A DNA stretch of 64,000 nt from Deuterostichococcus epilithicus (taxonomy: Eukaryota > Chlorophyta > Trebouxiophyceae > Prasiolales > Stichococcaceae). Below the pieces are notes generated by a model, which was given only the letters and a program-made list of their open reading frames with translations, did no database searches and had not been told where the DNA came from. Made by a program: the position numbers and the translations under genes. Every line of letters begins with the position of its first letter. Position 1 is the stretch's first letter. This document shows positions 53,374-64,000 of the stretch, piece by piece. The stretch is taken from the NCBI GenBank assembly GCA_033439295.1, contig JAVTLE010000010.1, positions 2,232,001 to 2,296,000 of the forward strand. Direction: 5' to 3'.

Positions 53374-56308
53374 ATGAGCAGCCGACAGCAGGAGCTTCCG
53401 CATGACTCACCTCCGGAAGACCGGCTGGCGGAAGCGAACAAGAGCAGGGTCGACGCCGTCTCAGGTGATCCTGGTGTACAGTGGCTGGCTGGCGGCCTGT
53501 CCGCTGATAGGCCTGACAAGGCCAGTTGTATACTTGCATCCTGCCAGTTTCCTCGTCGGCCTCGACGGATTCCCGCATGCTTCCTCACGCAGGCGAGCTG
53601 CGCTGCCTGGCGTGCGGTAAGGCGCTCCCCGACCGCTGGAAGCTGGCCCAGCACCTGAAGGACGCGCACGGCGGCACTAATGCGCCACCGCCGCAGCTGG
53701 CGGCGGTGCCGGCTCGGCCGCCAGCAGGCCGCGCCGGCGCCAGCGCGGCCTTCTCCTTGGGCGACCTGCTGGCGGCCAAGCCGCAGCGGGGCGCGGCGCC
53801 TCCCCGCACGGCAGTGCCGGCCGTGACGCACCGCCATGCAGAGCCTAAACCGCGCGGCGTGCAGGGCACGCTCAGGGTGGGTTCCACCCTTGCCAGTCTG
53901 TGTCCGGTGACACAGCCCGAGATTGCTGGGCAGCGTTGCCCTGCATCCACTCAGCGCCTGAAGCAGGTCTTTGGCCAACATGTCACGACCACAGGGCTTG
54001 TCACACTGCTTGCTGGTCAGCCTCACGGTTCGTCCATGCGGACCCAGCCCTGCACACCTGCGCTGGCAGATGCCGTGCTGGCAGGGAGCACGGCGGTGCT
54101 TCACTCTTTCTCCTCTCCCCCCGCATGCAGCTGAACATGGCGGAGGGCGTGCCGGCTGAGGTCGCTGTGCTGACCGGCACGGAGCGCCCCAGCGCGGCTC
54201 GCAAGCGGCCCACCGCCGTCAAGCGCGCTGTGCTCAAGGCGCGGTCCGCCCGGGCCGCCGCGGAGGCGGTCGACGCGGCGGACGCCAGGGTGGCGGCGCT
54301 GGCAGCGGCGCGCGCAGCGCACGACGACGTGCGGCGCCAGTACGAGGTGAGGCGGCCGTCCCGGTGATGCGCATGTAGCAAACGGTGACATGCCCGTGCT
54401 GCCTGCAACAGCTGCCGCTGCCGCACTGGCTGGCGGGGCCCGTCGCTGCTGGCGGCCTCCGAGCCAGGCCGTGTGCTGCCGCTGCCAAGGGAGCAGTCGC
54501 ACAAATGCATTCAGTTCGGCACAACTGCATGGGGTCTGCGCCCTGCTGTGGCTCGTTCGTTTCAGCCATCTCGAAATGTATGCAAGCATGGATGGGCGAG
54601 TAGAAGTCGAATGTCACTGTGAGGCGGAATGGCGAGCCCTCTCGAAATAAATGCGAGCATGGTAAAATGTATGTGAGCATGGATGGGCGAGCAGAAGTCG
54701 AATGTCACTGTGAGGCGGAATGGCCTGATGCGATGCATCCTGGTCTGCTCTGTGCCGCAGGCTGCCTGCCGGGCAAAGCAGGAGGCTCCAGCGCCGCAGG
54801 CCAACCCCGCCATCTGCACCCAGGTGCGCATGCCTGGAAAGCCCTCCTCACCCAGTCCTGTGTATGCACACTGGTGCGCTCCTTTTCAGTATGTGCCCTC
54901 CAAGGCTGTTGCCTGTGCGTGGGCATGCAACCTTCCGACTGCATGCTTTGACCCCGGAGAATATAGAGGACGTGGACTCAGCGTTCACTCAGCGTGTTTG
55001 ACCAGACAAGCCGCCCCATGCAAAACTGTATCAGAAGGTGTGTTGCTTGACTGGAAATTTCCTCCATGATCCCGCAGCCAACTGGGCTATTTCTTCGCTG
55101 CAGGTGCAGGTCCTTGAGCTTGCCCTGGCAGAGGCGGCCCGGCGAATCGGCGAGGCAGCGGCGACAGCGGAGGCCGCGCAGGATGCCGCGGCGCGTGCCA
55201 CCGGCGAGCGCTGGCGCATGTGGACGCTGCCGCCGTCCGACGCGGCTCTGGAAGCCCTGGATGACGTGACCAACGATGAGGTGGAGGCCCTGGGGCCACA
55301 ACTGGACATGGCGGGTGCCTCGGGCGCGGCGGCGGCACCGGCTCTGGCAGCAGGACAGCCGCCTGCGCCGCCGGCGGCAACAGAGGCAGAGGCAGCCCCG
55401 GCAACGCCGACTGCGGCTCTGCCGGCTGCGGCATTGTCGCAGGCAGAAGGTACCGGTGCCGCACCAGCGGCAACCGCCCCGCCGGCGGCAGCGGGCGGCG
55501 CCGCCCTCGGCGCAGCCGTGCCGCCCACGGAAGCAGCGTGCCAGCCTGAGGGGCTGCGGCCTGTGCCCAGCGGCGCGGCAATCGGCCCCGCGGATGATAG
55601 TAGCAGCTCGGACGAGGACACGGGCCCGGGGCTCTCGGGCTTCCAGGATGTGCTGTCCTCCTGGGCGGTGGCTGCGGCCATTCCGCTCAGGCCTGCCGGC
55701 CAACCAGCAGGGACGGCGGACGTTTGCAGCGGCAGCTCACAGGCCGCACAGTCCCCAATGCCGCTGGGCCAGCCGCAGCAGTCATCTCGTCCTCCGCAGC
55801 AGCCATTTGGTGGCGCACCTGCCGCAGCGCGTGCCGCAAAGCCGCCCGCGGCGCCGGGGGCCCTCGGCAGCAGCGTGGCGGCGCAGCGGGACCTGGCCGC
55901 CATGAAGGCGAAGGGCGGCTCTTCGAAAGGCTCCAAAGGCTCCAAGGCCTCTCGAACCAGCAGCAACGACTCGTGCGTCGCCAACTGGCTGGTCGCCTCC
56001 GAGGTCCGCGCTGCCAGCGCCGCCAGCGGCGGCGCCGCCAGCCGCAGCGCTCGCTGGAGGCCGCGGCGCCAGACGCCTCGGCGCCGGAGGAGGCAGCGGC
56101 GGCGGCACATGGCGGCGGGACAGACGGCGAACAGCAGCGCCGGGCGCAGCCGCCGCCGCAGCCGTTTGCGGTCGTGGCGGCGGCCGCCCCTGACTGGCTG
56201 GCGGGCGGCAGCGACAGCGAGGAGGAGGGCAATGCCACTCGTGGCCTTGACGCAACGAGCTGGGTGAGAGACTGCTTGTCGTTGTCCGCAAGACACATCG
56301 TGAACTGA
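53374..56308 (+). CDS. C2H2 zinc-finger protein with coiled-coil region
   Basis: Exons 53374-53464, 53593-53876, 54131-54346, 54761-54823 and 55104 to about 56263 keep phase until the last. Residues about 31-55 carry a C2H2 finger (CLACGKALPDRWKLAQHLKD ending in AH: C-X2-C-X12-H-X4-H). Later exons are rich in Ala/Arg/Glu with coiled-coil character (AVLKARSARAAAEAVDAADA; LELALAEAARRIGEAAATAE) and then Ala/Pro/Gln-rich disorder. Within the last exon the likely frame changes near 56050; its length (1160 bp) is not what phase requires, so a draft indel is likely. Read through the TGG|GTGAGA donor at 56263, it would join in phase to the SBP2-like exon at 56523, so these may be one gene. If not, translation ends at 56308. 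Confidence 0.6.
54574..54723. repeat. 91-bp-period tandem repeat in an intron
   Basis: A 59-bp block starting AAATGTATG and running through AGAAGTCGAATGTCACTGTG occurs at 54574-54632 and 54665-54723. A partial third copy (AAATAAATGCGAGCATGG) lies between them. Copies are over 90% identical, so the duplication is recent. Confidence 0.92.
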
Positions 56309-56522
56309 TGCACCCTGAACCCTGTGCGAGGAAATGGAAAGTCATCCCGGCAGGCTGCTAGCTGGTAGCACAGCTCCCTCGCCGCCTCATCACGCTGCCT
56401 GCTGTGGCGTCCGCGGGGCCGTGTTCAGTGTTGCACCTGCACGGCATGTGACTCGAGGGCACCCCGGAGTACCACTGATTCCTGCTGGGCGTTGACTCTG
56501 ACGCCAACGGTCGTGGCCGCAG

Positions 56523-59500
56523 ATGGCGCCACGCACGCCGTCGCAGCAGTCGGACGCGCAGCCGACGCCCGTTTCCTCAGCTCTGCCCATGTCATCATCG
56601 GAGACGGCATTTTCTACCGACATGACGGCGCGCACCGAGACGCCACGCGGCAGTGCCAGCCCTGCCGCGCGATGCTCTCCCGAGCGGCTGCCGGTGGCGC
56701 CGGCGCCCGGCTTTCCTGGCTTCCCCACTGCTGCCGCCGCCGCAAGCAGCGCAAGCGCGCAGGCGGGCGCCCCGCCAGTGCTGGCGCAGCAGCCGCCGGA
56801 TGCAGCCACAGCAGGCGGCGCAGCGCCGCCAGATGCCGGGCTGCCACTGACGGCTGAGTCTTTGGCGGCTGAAGCAGCGCAGCAGCCCATCGGCAAGGCT
56901 GCTCCGCTGGTGGCCAGCACGACGCAGCGCTGGACCGACATCGATGTGTCAATCCGCGGCGGCAGCCTTGGCGGGCTGCCTGAGCAGATGGAGGAGGCGG
57001 GTCCTTTGCCGACAAACCCCGCCAGCAATTCGATGCCGGAAGGGCTGCGGCCGCCGCCGCTGACGGGTCGCGACCCAGTGCCGGCCACGGCAGCGGATCC
57101 CGCGGCGGTGGCCTCGGCTCTGCAGCAGGCAGCAGAGATGCAGATGCAGCACCTCGAGCTGGCGCCGCCGCCGCCGCCGCCGCAGCAGCAGCAGCAGGGC
57201 CTCGGCCTGGTGGATGTGCAGCAGCCACCGCCAGTGCAAGCACACTCAGACTCCTCAGGTGCGACCGAAGCGAATAATCTTATGTGCGTTCGTGGCGTGC
57301 AAGGCAAGAGGGGCAGCAAGCCCGGGCTGCCAGCATGGGCGACCGATTTCATGGCTTCGCATGCTCTGCTTGCCTTCTCGAGTCGTGCCACCCCAGAACC
57401 AGGCTCTTGCAAACCCAAGTGCACGGGCAGCGTTGTCGATCCCAACAACCGCCACTCAAAGCATTCACGATTCGCTGCAGGCGGTGGCGAGTTCGTCTGC
57501 GAGCTGTGCTCCGTGCGTGTCTCCGGCACCCAGAATCTGGCGCAGCACATCGCATCGGCGCGCCACTTGCGTCGCGCCGCCGGCGCCGCCCGGGGGTGGC
57601 AGCAGCAGCCGCTGCCGCCGCCGCTGCGGGCAGGCAGGCCCCGGCGATGCGGCGCCAGGCCAGCGGGCGCCGCCGCCGCCGCTGCCGCTTGCCGCCACCG
57701 CGGGCGGCGGGTCGCCAGGCGTGCCTGTCGGCGACTACTGCCAGCAGGTGAGCAAACACCTGAATTGCCGGCGTTCCAGCCCTCGCAGCATCAGGCCTCT
57801 GGCATGTTGCCTGCTGGAGTCTTGCTGTGAGTCAAATCGGGATGCGTTGCATATGTGGCAGCAAGGCCAGCGCATCCCGACAGGGCTGCCGGCGCATGCA
57901 TGGACGCAGGTGACTGCCCAGAGGCAGCAGCAGCGTTTATCTTCTTGGTTCGGCAACTGTCACAGCAGCTTTTCATCGCTGCCACACGGTCCTGTCAGCC
58001 GTGTCAGTCGTCTGGTCGGTTACTTCGAAGGACCATTCGGTAGTCAGGCAGTACTAGCTGACTGGCTACCACTTGACAAATGGACGGGCATTCAGGTTGC
58101 CCTGTACAGTCGTGGAGTCAGAAACGTGCCTCTCATCTTTCCTGTTGCACGGCGGCCCGAGCAAGCCCCGTGTTGCCGGCAAGTCACGCCAGGTCACAGC
58201 GGCGGCGGCGCTGGATCAGATGTGCAGGCCCTGGTGCAGTTGCCATCCTGCAGCGCGCTGAGCTCCTGACTTAACCTGAACTTTGTGGCTTTCACCACCT
58301 CTTCCGCCAGGTGATCACGGAGGACATCGATGCAGCGGCGGCGGCGCTGCTGCACCAGCTGCTGCAGTGGCAGGAACGCGCCCGCGCAGCCCGCGACGCT
58401 CGGTCCGCTCAGCGAGTCGCCCCCCGCAAGCGTCTGGTCTCCGGTTTGCGGTGAGCACGCTTGCGCAAAGCGCCCAGCCCCCACTCCAGCTTCATCAGGA
58501 GGCAGGGCTGTGCGCACATGCGTCCTTGATGCATCCTTGCCCTCCGGGGGCCCTGCACCATGCTGTCAAGACCGCCGGGGACAGCACGCACACGGTGAGC
58601 GGATGCCCATTCAGCGGAAAAGCCGGCAGGGAGCACCGCTCTGACGCGGCACCTCCGCCGCCGCGTGAACCGACCGCTGCCGCTGCCACTTGGAGATGGC
58701 CTGGCAGATGCGCATCAGTCAGGCCCGTCCCTTTTGTCAGGCACGCCCACAGATGCCCCCCCAGTCCTGAGCCCTGAACCTGACGACCACATTTGTGGTG
58801 GCCCTGCCGCAGGGAGGTGGCCAAGTGGGTGCGCGTCGGCAAGGCCCGCGCCGTCGTGGTGGCGCCCAACATCGAGCCGGTGGAGGGGGAGGCAGGGCTG
58901 TCGGCGCTGCTGGCCGGCATCCTGGCGGACGCGCGCGAGCGGGGGGTGCCCGTCGTCTTCGCGCTGTCCCGAAAGCGCATGGGCCAGGTGGGTTTAGGGT
59001 CTTAGGGTTGTAGGGTGGGGCCGTTGCCCCAGATCCGTGACAGCGGCTGCACACGGCCCGCGCACAGACATGCTGCGTGGTGTAGCATCAGCAGTGTCAC
59101 GGACCTGCTGCACTGTCTCCGGCCTCTCCTGCCGTGCCCTGCCGCGGGGTGTTCGTGCTCATCCATTGACCGATGTGCTGGTCTGCCACCTGTCGAGCGG
59201 TGAGCCCGCGCTGCATGCGCGGCGTGCCGGGTGCAGCAGGGGCGGTTGTGTCTGCTGCGCTGTCTGGTGCCGACATGCACTCCTCGCTGCTGCTCGCCGC
59301 AAGACTCAGGCATCCACGAGTCATGTCCCTCAGCAGTCTGCCTGCTGCCGCGCAGATCTTCGGCTGGAGCAAGAAGATGTCCGCCATCGCGCTGCTGGAC
59401 GTGTCGGGCGCCGACGCGGCGTTCGCCGAGCTGGTGGCGCTGTCGCGGGACGCCGCCGCGCAGTGGGCGGCGCAGCACCCCGGCGCCGCTGCCGCGGCGC

Positions 59501-60335
59501 TGGCGCCCCAGGTCAGCCCGGGGCCTCTTGTGCGGTCTGCTGCTGTCCCTGCCAAGGGGGTTGCCGACCGCCTCCCCTGCCTTCTGTCCCTCCACCTGGC
59601 GCCGCTCCTGTCATGCACAGGGAGGCAGCCTGGACGGAAGGAGTTGCAGTTGCATCCTGTGGCGTGGTCCCTCCAACTCGACGCTCACCTGCAGGCGCGG
59701 GAGCCGCAGATCCAGCAGGCTGAGGCGCCGCTGCAGCGGCTGCGGCGCGATGGCACGCCGGTGGCGGCGCCGCAGCAGCCGCTCCTCCAGCCGCAGCAGC
59801 CGCTCCTCCAGCCGCAGCAGCCGCTGCAGCCGGCGCCGCAGCAGCAGCCGCCGCGGCGTGCGGCGCCGACCACTGCGCAGTTCGGCAGCCCGCCGGGCGG
59901 CGCATCGCTGCTGCAGCCAGGGCGCCCGCNGGGCGCGGCGCAGCTGCAGGCTGTGGGGCAGCCGTCGCCCGCTTGGNTCGCCGCTGCGACGCAGCCGCAG
60001 CCCCACCGGTGGGCGCCGCCGCTGGCGCCGCCGCTGGCGCCGCCCACGGCCCACGACCGCAGCGCCGGCATGCCGCACATCCCAGCCCTGGGCGCCGCCT
60101 ACGCCCGCACGGCGGCGGCGGCCGCTCCGTCGCTGCTGACGGGCTCCCCGCTGCGCTGGGAGGCCCCCGCCGCGGTGGCCCGGGGACTGGGGCCCTACAT
60201 GGCGCCTGTGCCGGGTCCCCCGCAGGGCAGCCCGGAGCATCTTGAGGCTTGCAACGCGCAATTTCTGGCGTCGGAGTATGCCTTCCGCTTCGGCACCGTG
60301 CCGCCGCACCTCGCCGCAGAGGCATACCAGCAGGC

Positions 60336-60380
<45 letters not shown>

Positions 60381-62065
60381 NCTGGATCAAATGCAGCTGC
60401 AGCAGGTGCAGGACCAACTGCAGCAGGAGCAGCTGCTGCGCCTTCAGCAGCAGCGCCAGCAGCAGCTCGGGTACGGCGCCGCAGCGCTGCTGCCGGGCGC
60501 CGTGGTGCAGCAGCTGCTGCGGCAGCGCACGGCGGCGGCCGAGCNGCTCGAGCAACTCGGGGCCGCCGAGGCTCAGGGCCGGCTGCTATTCGAGATGCAG
60601 CTGGCGCAGCAGCGGGCCGACCTGGCGTCGCCCTGGCCGCCGACCGGCGGCTCGCATCACGGGTCCCACCAGGGCTCGCACCACGGGTCCCACCACGGGT
60701 CGCAACAGGGGTCGCCGCCGCCGTCGGCGGCGACCTACACCGCCTGGAGGCGGAGGGCCGCCAGTGGTCCGCGCCGGTGGCGATGCCGCGGCGCGGCAGC
60801 AGCCCGGCGGGCCTGCCGCTGGGGCGGCAGTCCTCTGCGCTGCCGGGGCACCCCAGCGGCAGCTCTGGCTCGCTGCCACGGCGGCGCAGCGACCCCGCCG
60901 CCGGCGGCGGTGGCGGCTGCTTCGATGGCGGCGACTTTGATGGCGGCCAGGCATTTGCCGCCGCGGGCGAGGGCCTCCCTTGCGTCGCCAGGGAGCTTGC
61001 AGGAGACGGCGCAAGCACCCAGGACGGCGGCCACCAGCTACAAGGGGCCTTTCCTGAGCAGCCAGATCCATGCGCCGCGGCCGGTGCCGCACGTGCAGGC
61101 AGCCTGTGGACTGAGCAGCGACAGCAGGGCCTGCAGCCGGCGTGGCAGCTGCAGTCGTTTACTCGCCAGGTCTCGGCGCCGCCGCTGCACCACGCACGCC
61201 ACCAGTTGGCCGCCGACGCGCTGAGCTCCACGGACCAGGAGATCAGTCTGCTGCGGCCGAGCAGCAGCTTTGGCGGCGACCTGGCGGCCGCCGGCGGGTT
61301 CGGACACCGCCGCTCGGCATCGGGCGCGCCTCTCAGCGGTGGTGCCGGCGGCGCCGGATCCGGCTCCCCACCGCTCAATCCGGCCTCCGCCCGCTGGCCG
61401 CCGCCGCACCCCTTCGAGGCAGGCAGCGGCCAGGGCTGGGCGGCGGGCCTGTCGGGTGGTGACCCCTTTGCCGCACCTCCCGCCGCTCTTGGTGGGGCTT
61501 TCTGCTCCTGCACTTCTATGTCTTTCCTTTCCTTCACTTTGCAGGCTTCTTTTCCGCCCTGTCCTTCCGTCCTTTCGCCTGCCGCTTGCGCTGTTGGCCG
61601 ACACAGCACATGCATGCAAGCTGCTGCACCGCAACTGGTCGCAGTGTGGCAGCTAATCTCACCGCTATGCTCATCTCCCTTCTTGAAAAGGAACATCCTC
61701 AAACAAACAGGCACAGGCATGGGGTTGTTCAGAACAGTCTGGCACTCTGCGTAGGCCTGCCGCGCCCGGGGCTGTGGACGGTGCACTCCGCACCGGGGCC
61801 ATGCTCCCCGGGCATGGACCATGATGCAGCGGTGGCGGCGCCTCGCGACGGCGCCGGCACGTTCGGCGGCAGCTACGGGCTGCTGGCCGGCGGCGACGCC
61901 GGCGGCACCGGCGGCAGTGCCGGCGGCGACGACTTTCGGAACCTGAGCGGCCTGTGGCGCGATGACGGCCCGGCCTCCGTCGCCGTGGTCTCGAGTGCCA
62001 GCGACTGCGGGCTGCCGGGCATGCCGGACTACTCCTTCAACCCGTTTTCCGACCAGCGCGGATGA
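56523..62065 (+). CDS. SBP2: SBP2-like L7Ae-family RNA-binding protein
   Basis: Exons: 56523-57258, 57481-57747, 58311-58450, 58813-58987, 59356-59511, 59695-61491, 61755-62065. Exon 2 has a U1/matrin-like zinc finger (FVCELCSVRVSGTQNLAQHI then ASARH). The L7Ae RNA-binding domain spans exons 3-5: APRKRLVSGLREVAKWVRVG, ARAVVVAPNIEPVEGEAGLS, RERGVPVVFALSRKRMGQIF and MSAIALLDVSGADAAFAELV. This is the arrangement of SECIS-binding protein 2 and its plant homologues, which bind kink-turn RNA; in animals SBP2 recruits the Sec-specific factor to selenoprotein mRNAs. I do not see the SECIS-incorporation motif, so a selenium role is unproven. The C-terminal 700 residues are low complexity (QPLLQPQ repeats, polyQ, GSHHGS repeats) and disordered. 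Exons 2 and 6 need frame slips near 57600 and 60720, and four N bases lie in exon 6, so the consensus is imperfect. Confidence 0.85.
58991..59016. repeat. Short telomere-like TTTAGGG tract
   Basis: Three degenerate TTTAGGG/TTAGGG units directly follow a splice donor. A two-unit CCCTAAA copy lies at 31198-31210. They are too short to be a relic chromosome end with any certainty. Confidence 0.4.
60337..60380. repeat. CAG run (polyQ), interrupted by N
   Basis: About 14 CAG codons in the SBP2-like tail, ending at an N at 60381. The true length is unresolved. Confidence 0.85.
60652..60714. repeat. Gly-Ser-His repeat tract
   Basis: Direct repeats of GGGTCCCACCA/GGCTCGCACCA encode GSHHGS/GSHQGS units. 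The apparent frame slip of this exon lies just after it, consistent with a sequencing problem in repeats. Confidence 0.8.
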
Positions 62066-64000
62066 GGATGCCCTTAATGACGTTTCATGCTGCCGGCAGA
62101 GGCGCAGGGAGAGGCTGAGCCTCAGCGAAGCTGGAGCTAGGGTGGACATTGATGCCTATTGGTGCCTCAGCATCTGACGGGGCCCTCTGAGCAGCATGAA
62201 AGGGGCTGAGGCTCTGGCGGCAGGCAGAGCAACCACTACTACACTTGTCTGCGCGCGTGCTGAGGCCCCTCGCGGTCTTGGCACGCAGCTCGGCAGCCAG
62301 CACGTCCCAAGGCAGGGATTCCAGACCCTGATGGGGCTCACTTCCTCACTTCGCTGAGGCACATAGAGTTTGAAGCCCGGTTAGGAGGCTCGCAGTGAGC
62401 GGTGTTCCCACTCGTACGATTCCGTGGCGGCGAGCGCATTTGAGGAGAGGGGCGTTGCAACCCCCGACTCCGGTGGGTCCCATGCAGGCGGATTGGGTGT
62501 GACTCGTCCAATGTGCTTGGGACACACGTTTTCTTCTTTCTTTCAAGTGTTTCTTGAGCCTTCTTTGGTTCAGGCAGGGCCTTGCATATCCAACTACAAT
62601 AATCACGGTCTCGGTGTGCAGTTTTCATCTTATGTAAGTGATATCAGTGCTTGGCACGTTGAGTTTGCATCTGTCCAAACCTCCTGGCTAAGCAGCCTGC
62701 TGCTGCTGCACTGTGGCAGAGTGGCCCTCCACGCATCTGTTTTTTGCAGGACCCTCGCAATTTCGGGTCCTAAATGCAATCAAGGGCGCAACACACGAAC
62801 TTCCAGCAAATGCATTGCCATCTTGCTTGCAATATGCCACAGCTGCCCACACATAGGTATACAGCCACGCAGTCGCAAACCGTGCGCAATTCATCCAAGG
62901 CTACGAAGGGCAAAATGGCGGCGCGGTCTGGGCCTGCTCCTTGTGGTGCTCTTGCAGGGGAACCTCCAAGCCTCCTGCCCAGCGCATTGCCAACTAAAAT
63001 GCTGCTGAATCTATATATCTGCTAAATCCTGCTTGAGCGCCAGTACCTTGGTTCCGGTACCTCCAATTGCCACTAACGTGATGTGCCTACTTTTATGGGT
63101 GTGTAGTGCGTCTATTCAGAGCCGCCGCCCCCGCCGCCGCCGCCTGCCCCCAGCAGTTCGCGACACCCACGTCGCAGCCCAGCACTTCTCCAACGTGCTC
63201 TCACATCCAGCCTCACGGCTTCAGGCCTTCAGCACGTCCTGCTGCGTCACCATGCAAGCCTGCCGACACCAGAAGTGCCCCACCAGCCGCGGCGCCACCG
63301 AATCCTGGCATTGTGGCGCCGACAGCAGCTGCGATGTTGGTCCTGCTCCGCCGCCGCCGCTGCCGCCTGGCAGCGCTGGGAGTGCGGCACCCACATGCAT
63401 CGGCCCCTGCAAGCGGGCACCTGACTTAATGGCTGGTCTGGTCATCCCCAGCCCCAGACCTCAGCCGCCGGCCCCATAGTACTAGCAGCGACGCCTCCCA
63501 ATAAGCCTGCTGCCGTAACTCACGCAAACATGCGGCATCAGTGCCTGGACCAGCAGAAGCCAGGCCGGGCACCGACTGCCCCACCCCAGCTGAGCTTTCC
63601 GCCCACAGCGCAGTGCTCATCCAGCGTGCGGCACAAGAAGGCATAGGACGTGCTCCTGCACAGCAAGCTGGTGCGCTTTGCTCTGTGCGCAACTCGCTAT
63701 AGGTTCGCTTGGGTAGATGCTGCGTCCATCATGCACACATCATAGCGGCTGAGGCTCTGACGTGACCAGCAGCAGATGTGTGACCCTGCAAACGCCTCAC
63801 AGCTTCGGGTTGCACGCTTGCATTGCTAGTGCTTTACTCTTTTGCTACCTGGAGTCGGTTCTTCCTCATGCTGCCCTTGTGCCCATCTCATGCAGGGGCT
63901 TCCCCAAGCTCAGCTACAGCAGGTTGAAAAGGGTCTGTGCCCATCACGGCGGCAGAGGCGCAGCGACCTCCTGCTGTGTACATTTCCTTGTTGCTAATGC
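62066..64000. other. SBP2-like 3' region; no firm gene
   Basis: The first few hundred bases are probably 3' UTR. A Pro/Ser/Ala-rich plus-strand ORF (about 63100-63480) could be an exon of another gene but has no supporting domain or start. The rest to the window end shows nothing I can support. Confidence 0.4.

Noticed and set aside
55031-57550. Long minus-strand Ala/Arg/Pro ORFs
   Set aside because: They mirror the low-complexity plus-strand exons and lack any recognisable motif.
59513-62149. 878-codon minus-strand ORF
   Set aside because: It is the antisense shadow of GC-rich SBP2-like exons; it crosses several well-supported introns and has no domain.
63033-63692. Pro/Ser-rich ORFs near the window end
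   Set aside because: No start context, splice partner or domain; composition alone is not enough to call a gene.
1-64000. CRISPR array, transposon, integrase, tRNA or rRNA gene
   Set aside because: I saw no regularly spaced repeats, terminal inverted repeats with transposase, or tRNA/rRNA signatures. A tRNAscan or Infernal search would settle the RNA genes.

Overview
This window reads as nuclear DNA of a green alga, most likely a trebouxiophyte-like chlorophyte. The evidence is GC-rich sequence, genes broken into many short exons with GT-AG and GC-AG introns, a plastid sigma factor, a PsbP-type thylakoid-lumen protein, a NIN-like (NLP) regulator, and Pro/Thr-rich cell-wall-type proteins. I see no prokaryotic operon, tRNA, rRNA, CRISPR array or transposase. 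A few N bases and local frame slips in very GC-rich exons point to a draft assembly. Exon borders below were worked out by hand from splice consensus, phase continuity and family conservation.

Layout. 0.35-5.4 kb (minus): Pro/Thr-rich secreted, cell-wall-like proteins. 6.8-14.2 kb (minus): a complete 16-exon ABCE1/RLI1 ribosome-recycling ATPase. 14.7-20.1 kb (minus): a PP2C phosphatase with a long acidic, RGG- and Gln-rich tail. 21.2-23.1 kb (plus): dienelactone hydrolase. 23.7-26.7 kb (plus): a membrane-anchored DUF3431-like protein. 27.6-33.0 kb (minus): plastid sigma-70 factor. 33.7-35.5 kb (plus): an unrecognised multi-pass membrane protein. 37.2-42.6 kb (plus): an NLP-type regulator in which I find no RWP-RK domain. 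43.3-45.8 kb (minus): a PsbP-domain lumen protein. 46.5-47.3 kb (plus): complex I subunit NDUFB7. 48.6-50.3 kb (minus): a Nudix hydrolase. 50.8-51.9 kb (plus): a small type I membrane protein. 53.4-62.1 kb (plus): a C2H2 zinc-finger gene and an SBP2-like L7Ae RNA-binding gene, possibly one transcription unit. The last 1.9 kb shows no firm gene. Several neighbours form divergent pairs that share 0.45-1.1 kb spacers (sigma/membrane protein, PsbP/NDUFB7, Nudix/type I protein, PP2C/dienelactone hydrolase).

The most unusual signal is inside the introns. In ABCE1 at least twelve intronic segments are decayed direct copies of the nearest exon edge: 5' exon edges recur in the upstream intron and 3' exon edges in the downstream intron, sometimes with the splice site. 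Similar echoes occur in the PP2C, NLP and PsbP genes, and a nearly perfect 62-bp tandem copy at 35.5 kb may be a fresh example. This suggests that introns here grow by tandem duplication across exon-intron junctions, with one copy kept as exon and the rest decaying. GC-AG introns also look unusually common, about 8 of some 80.
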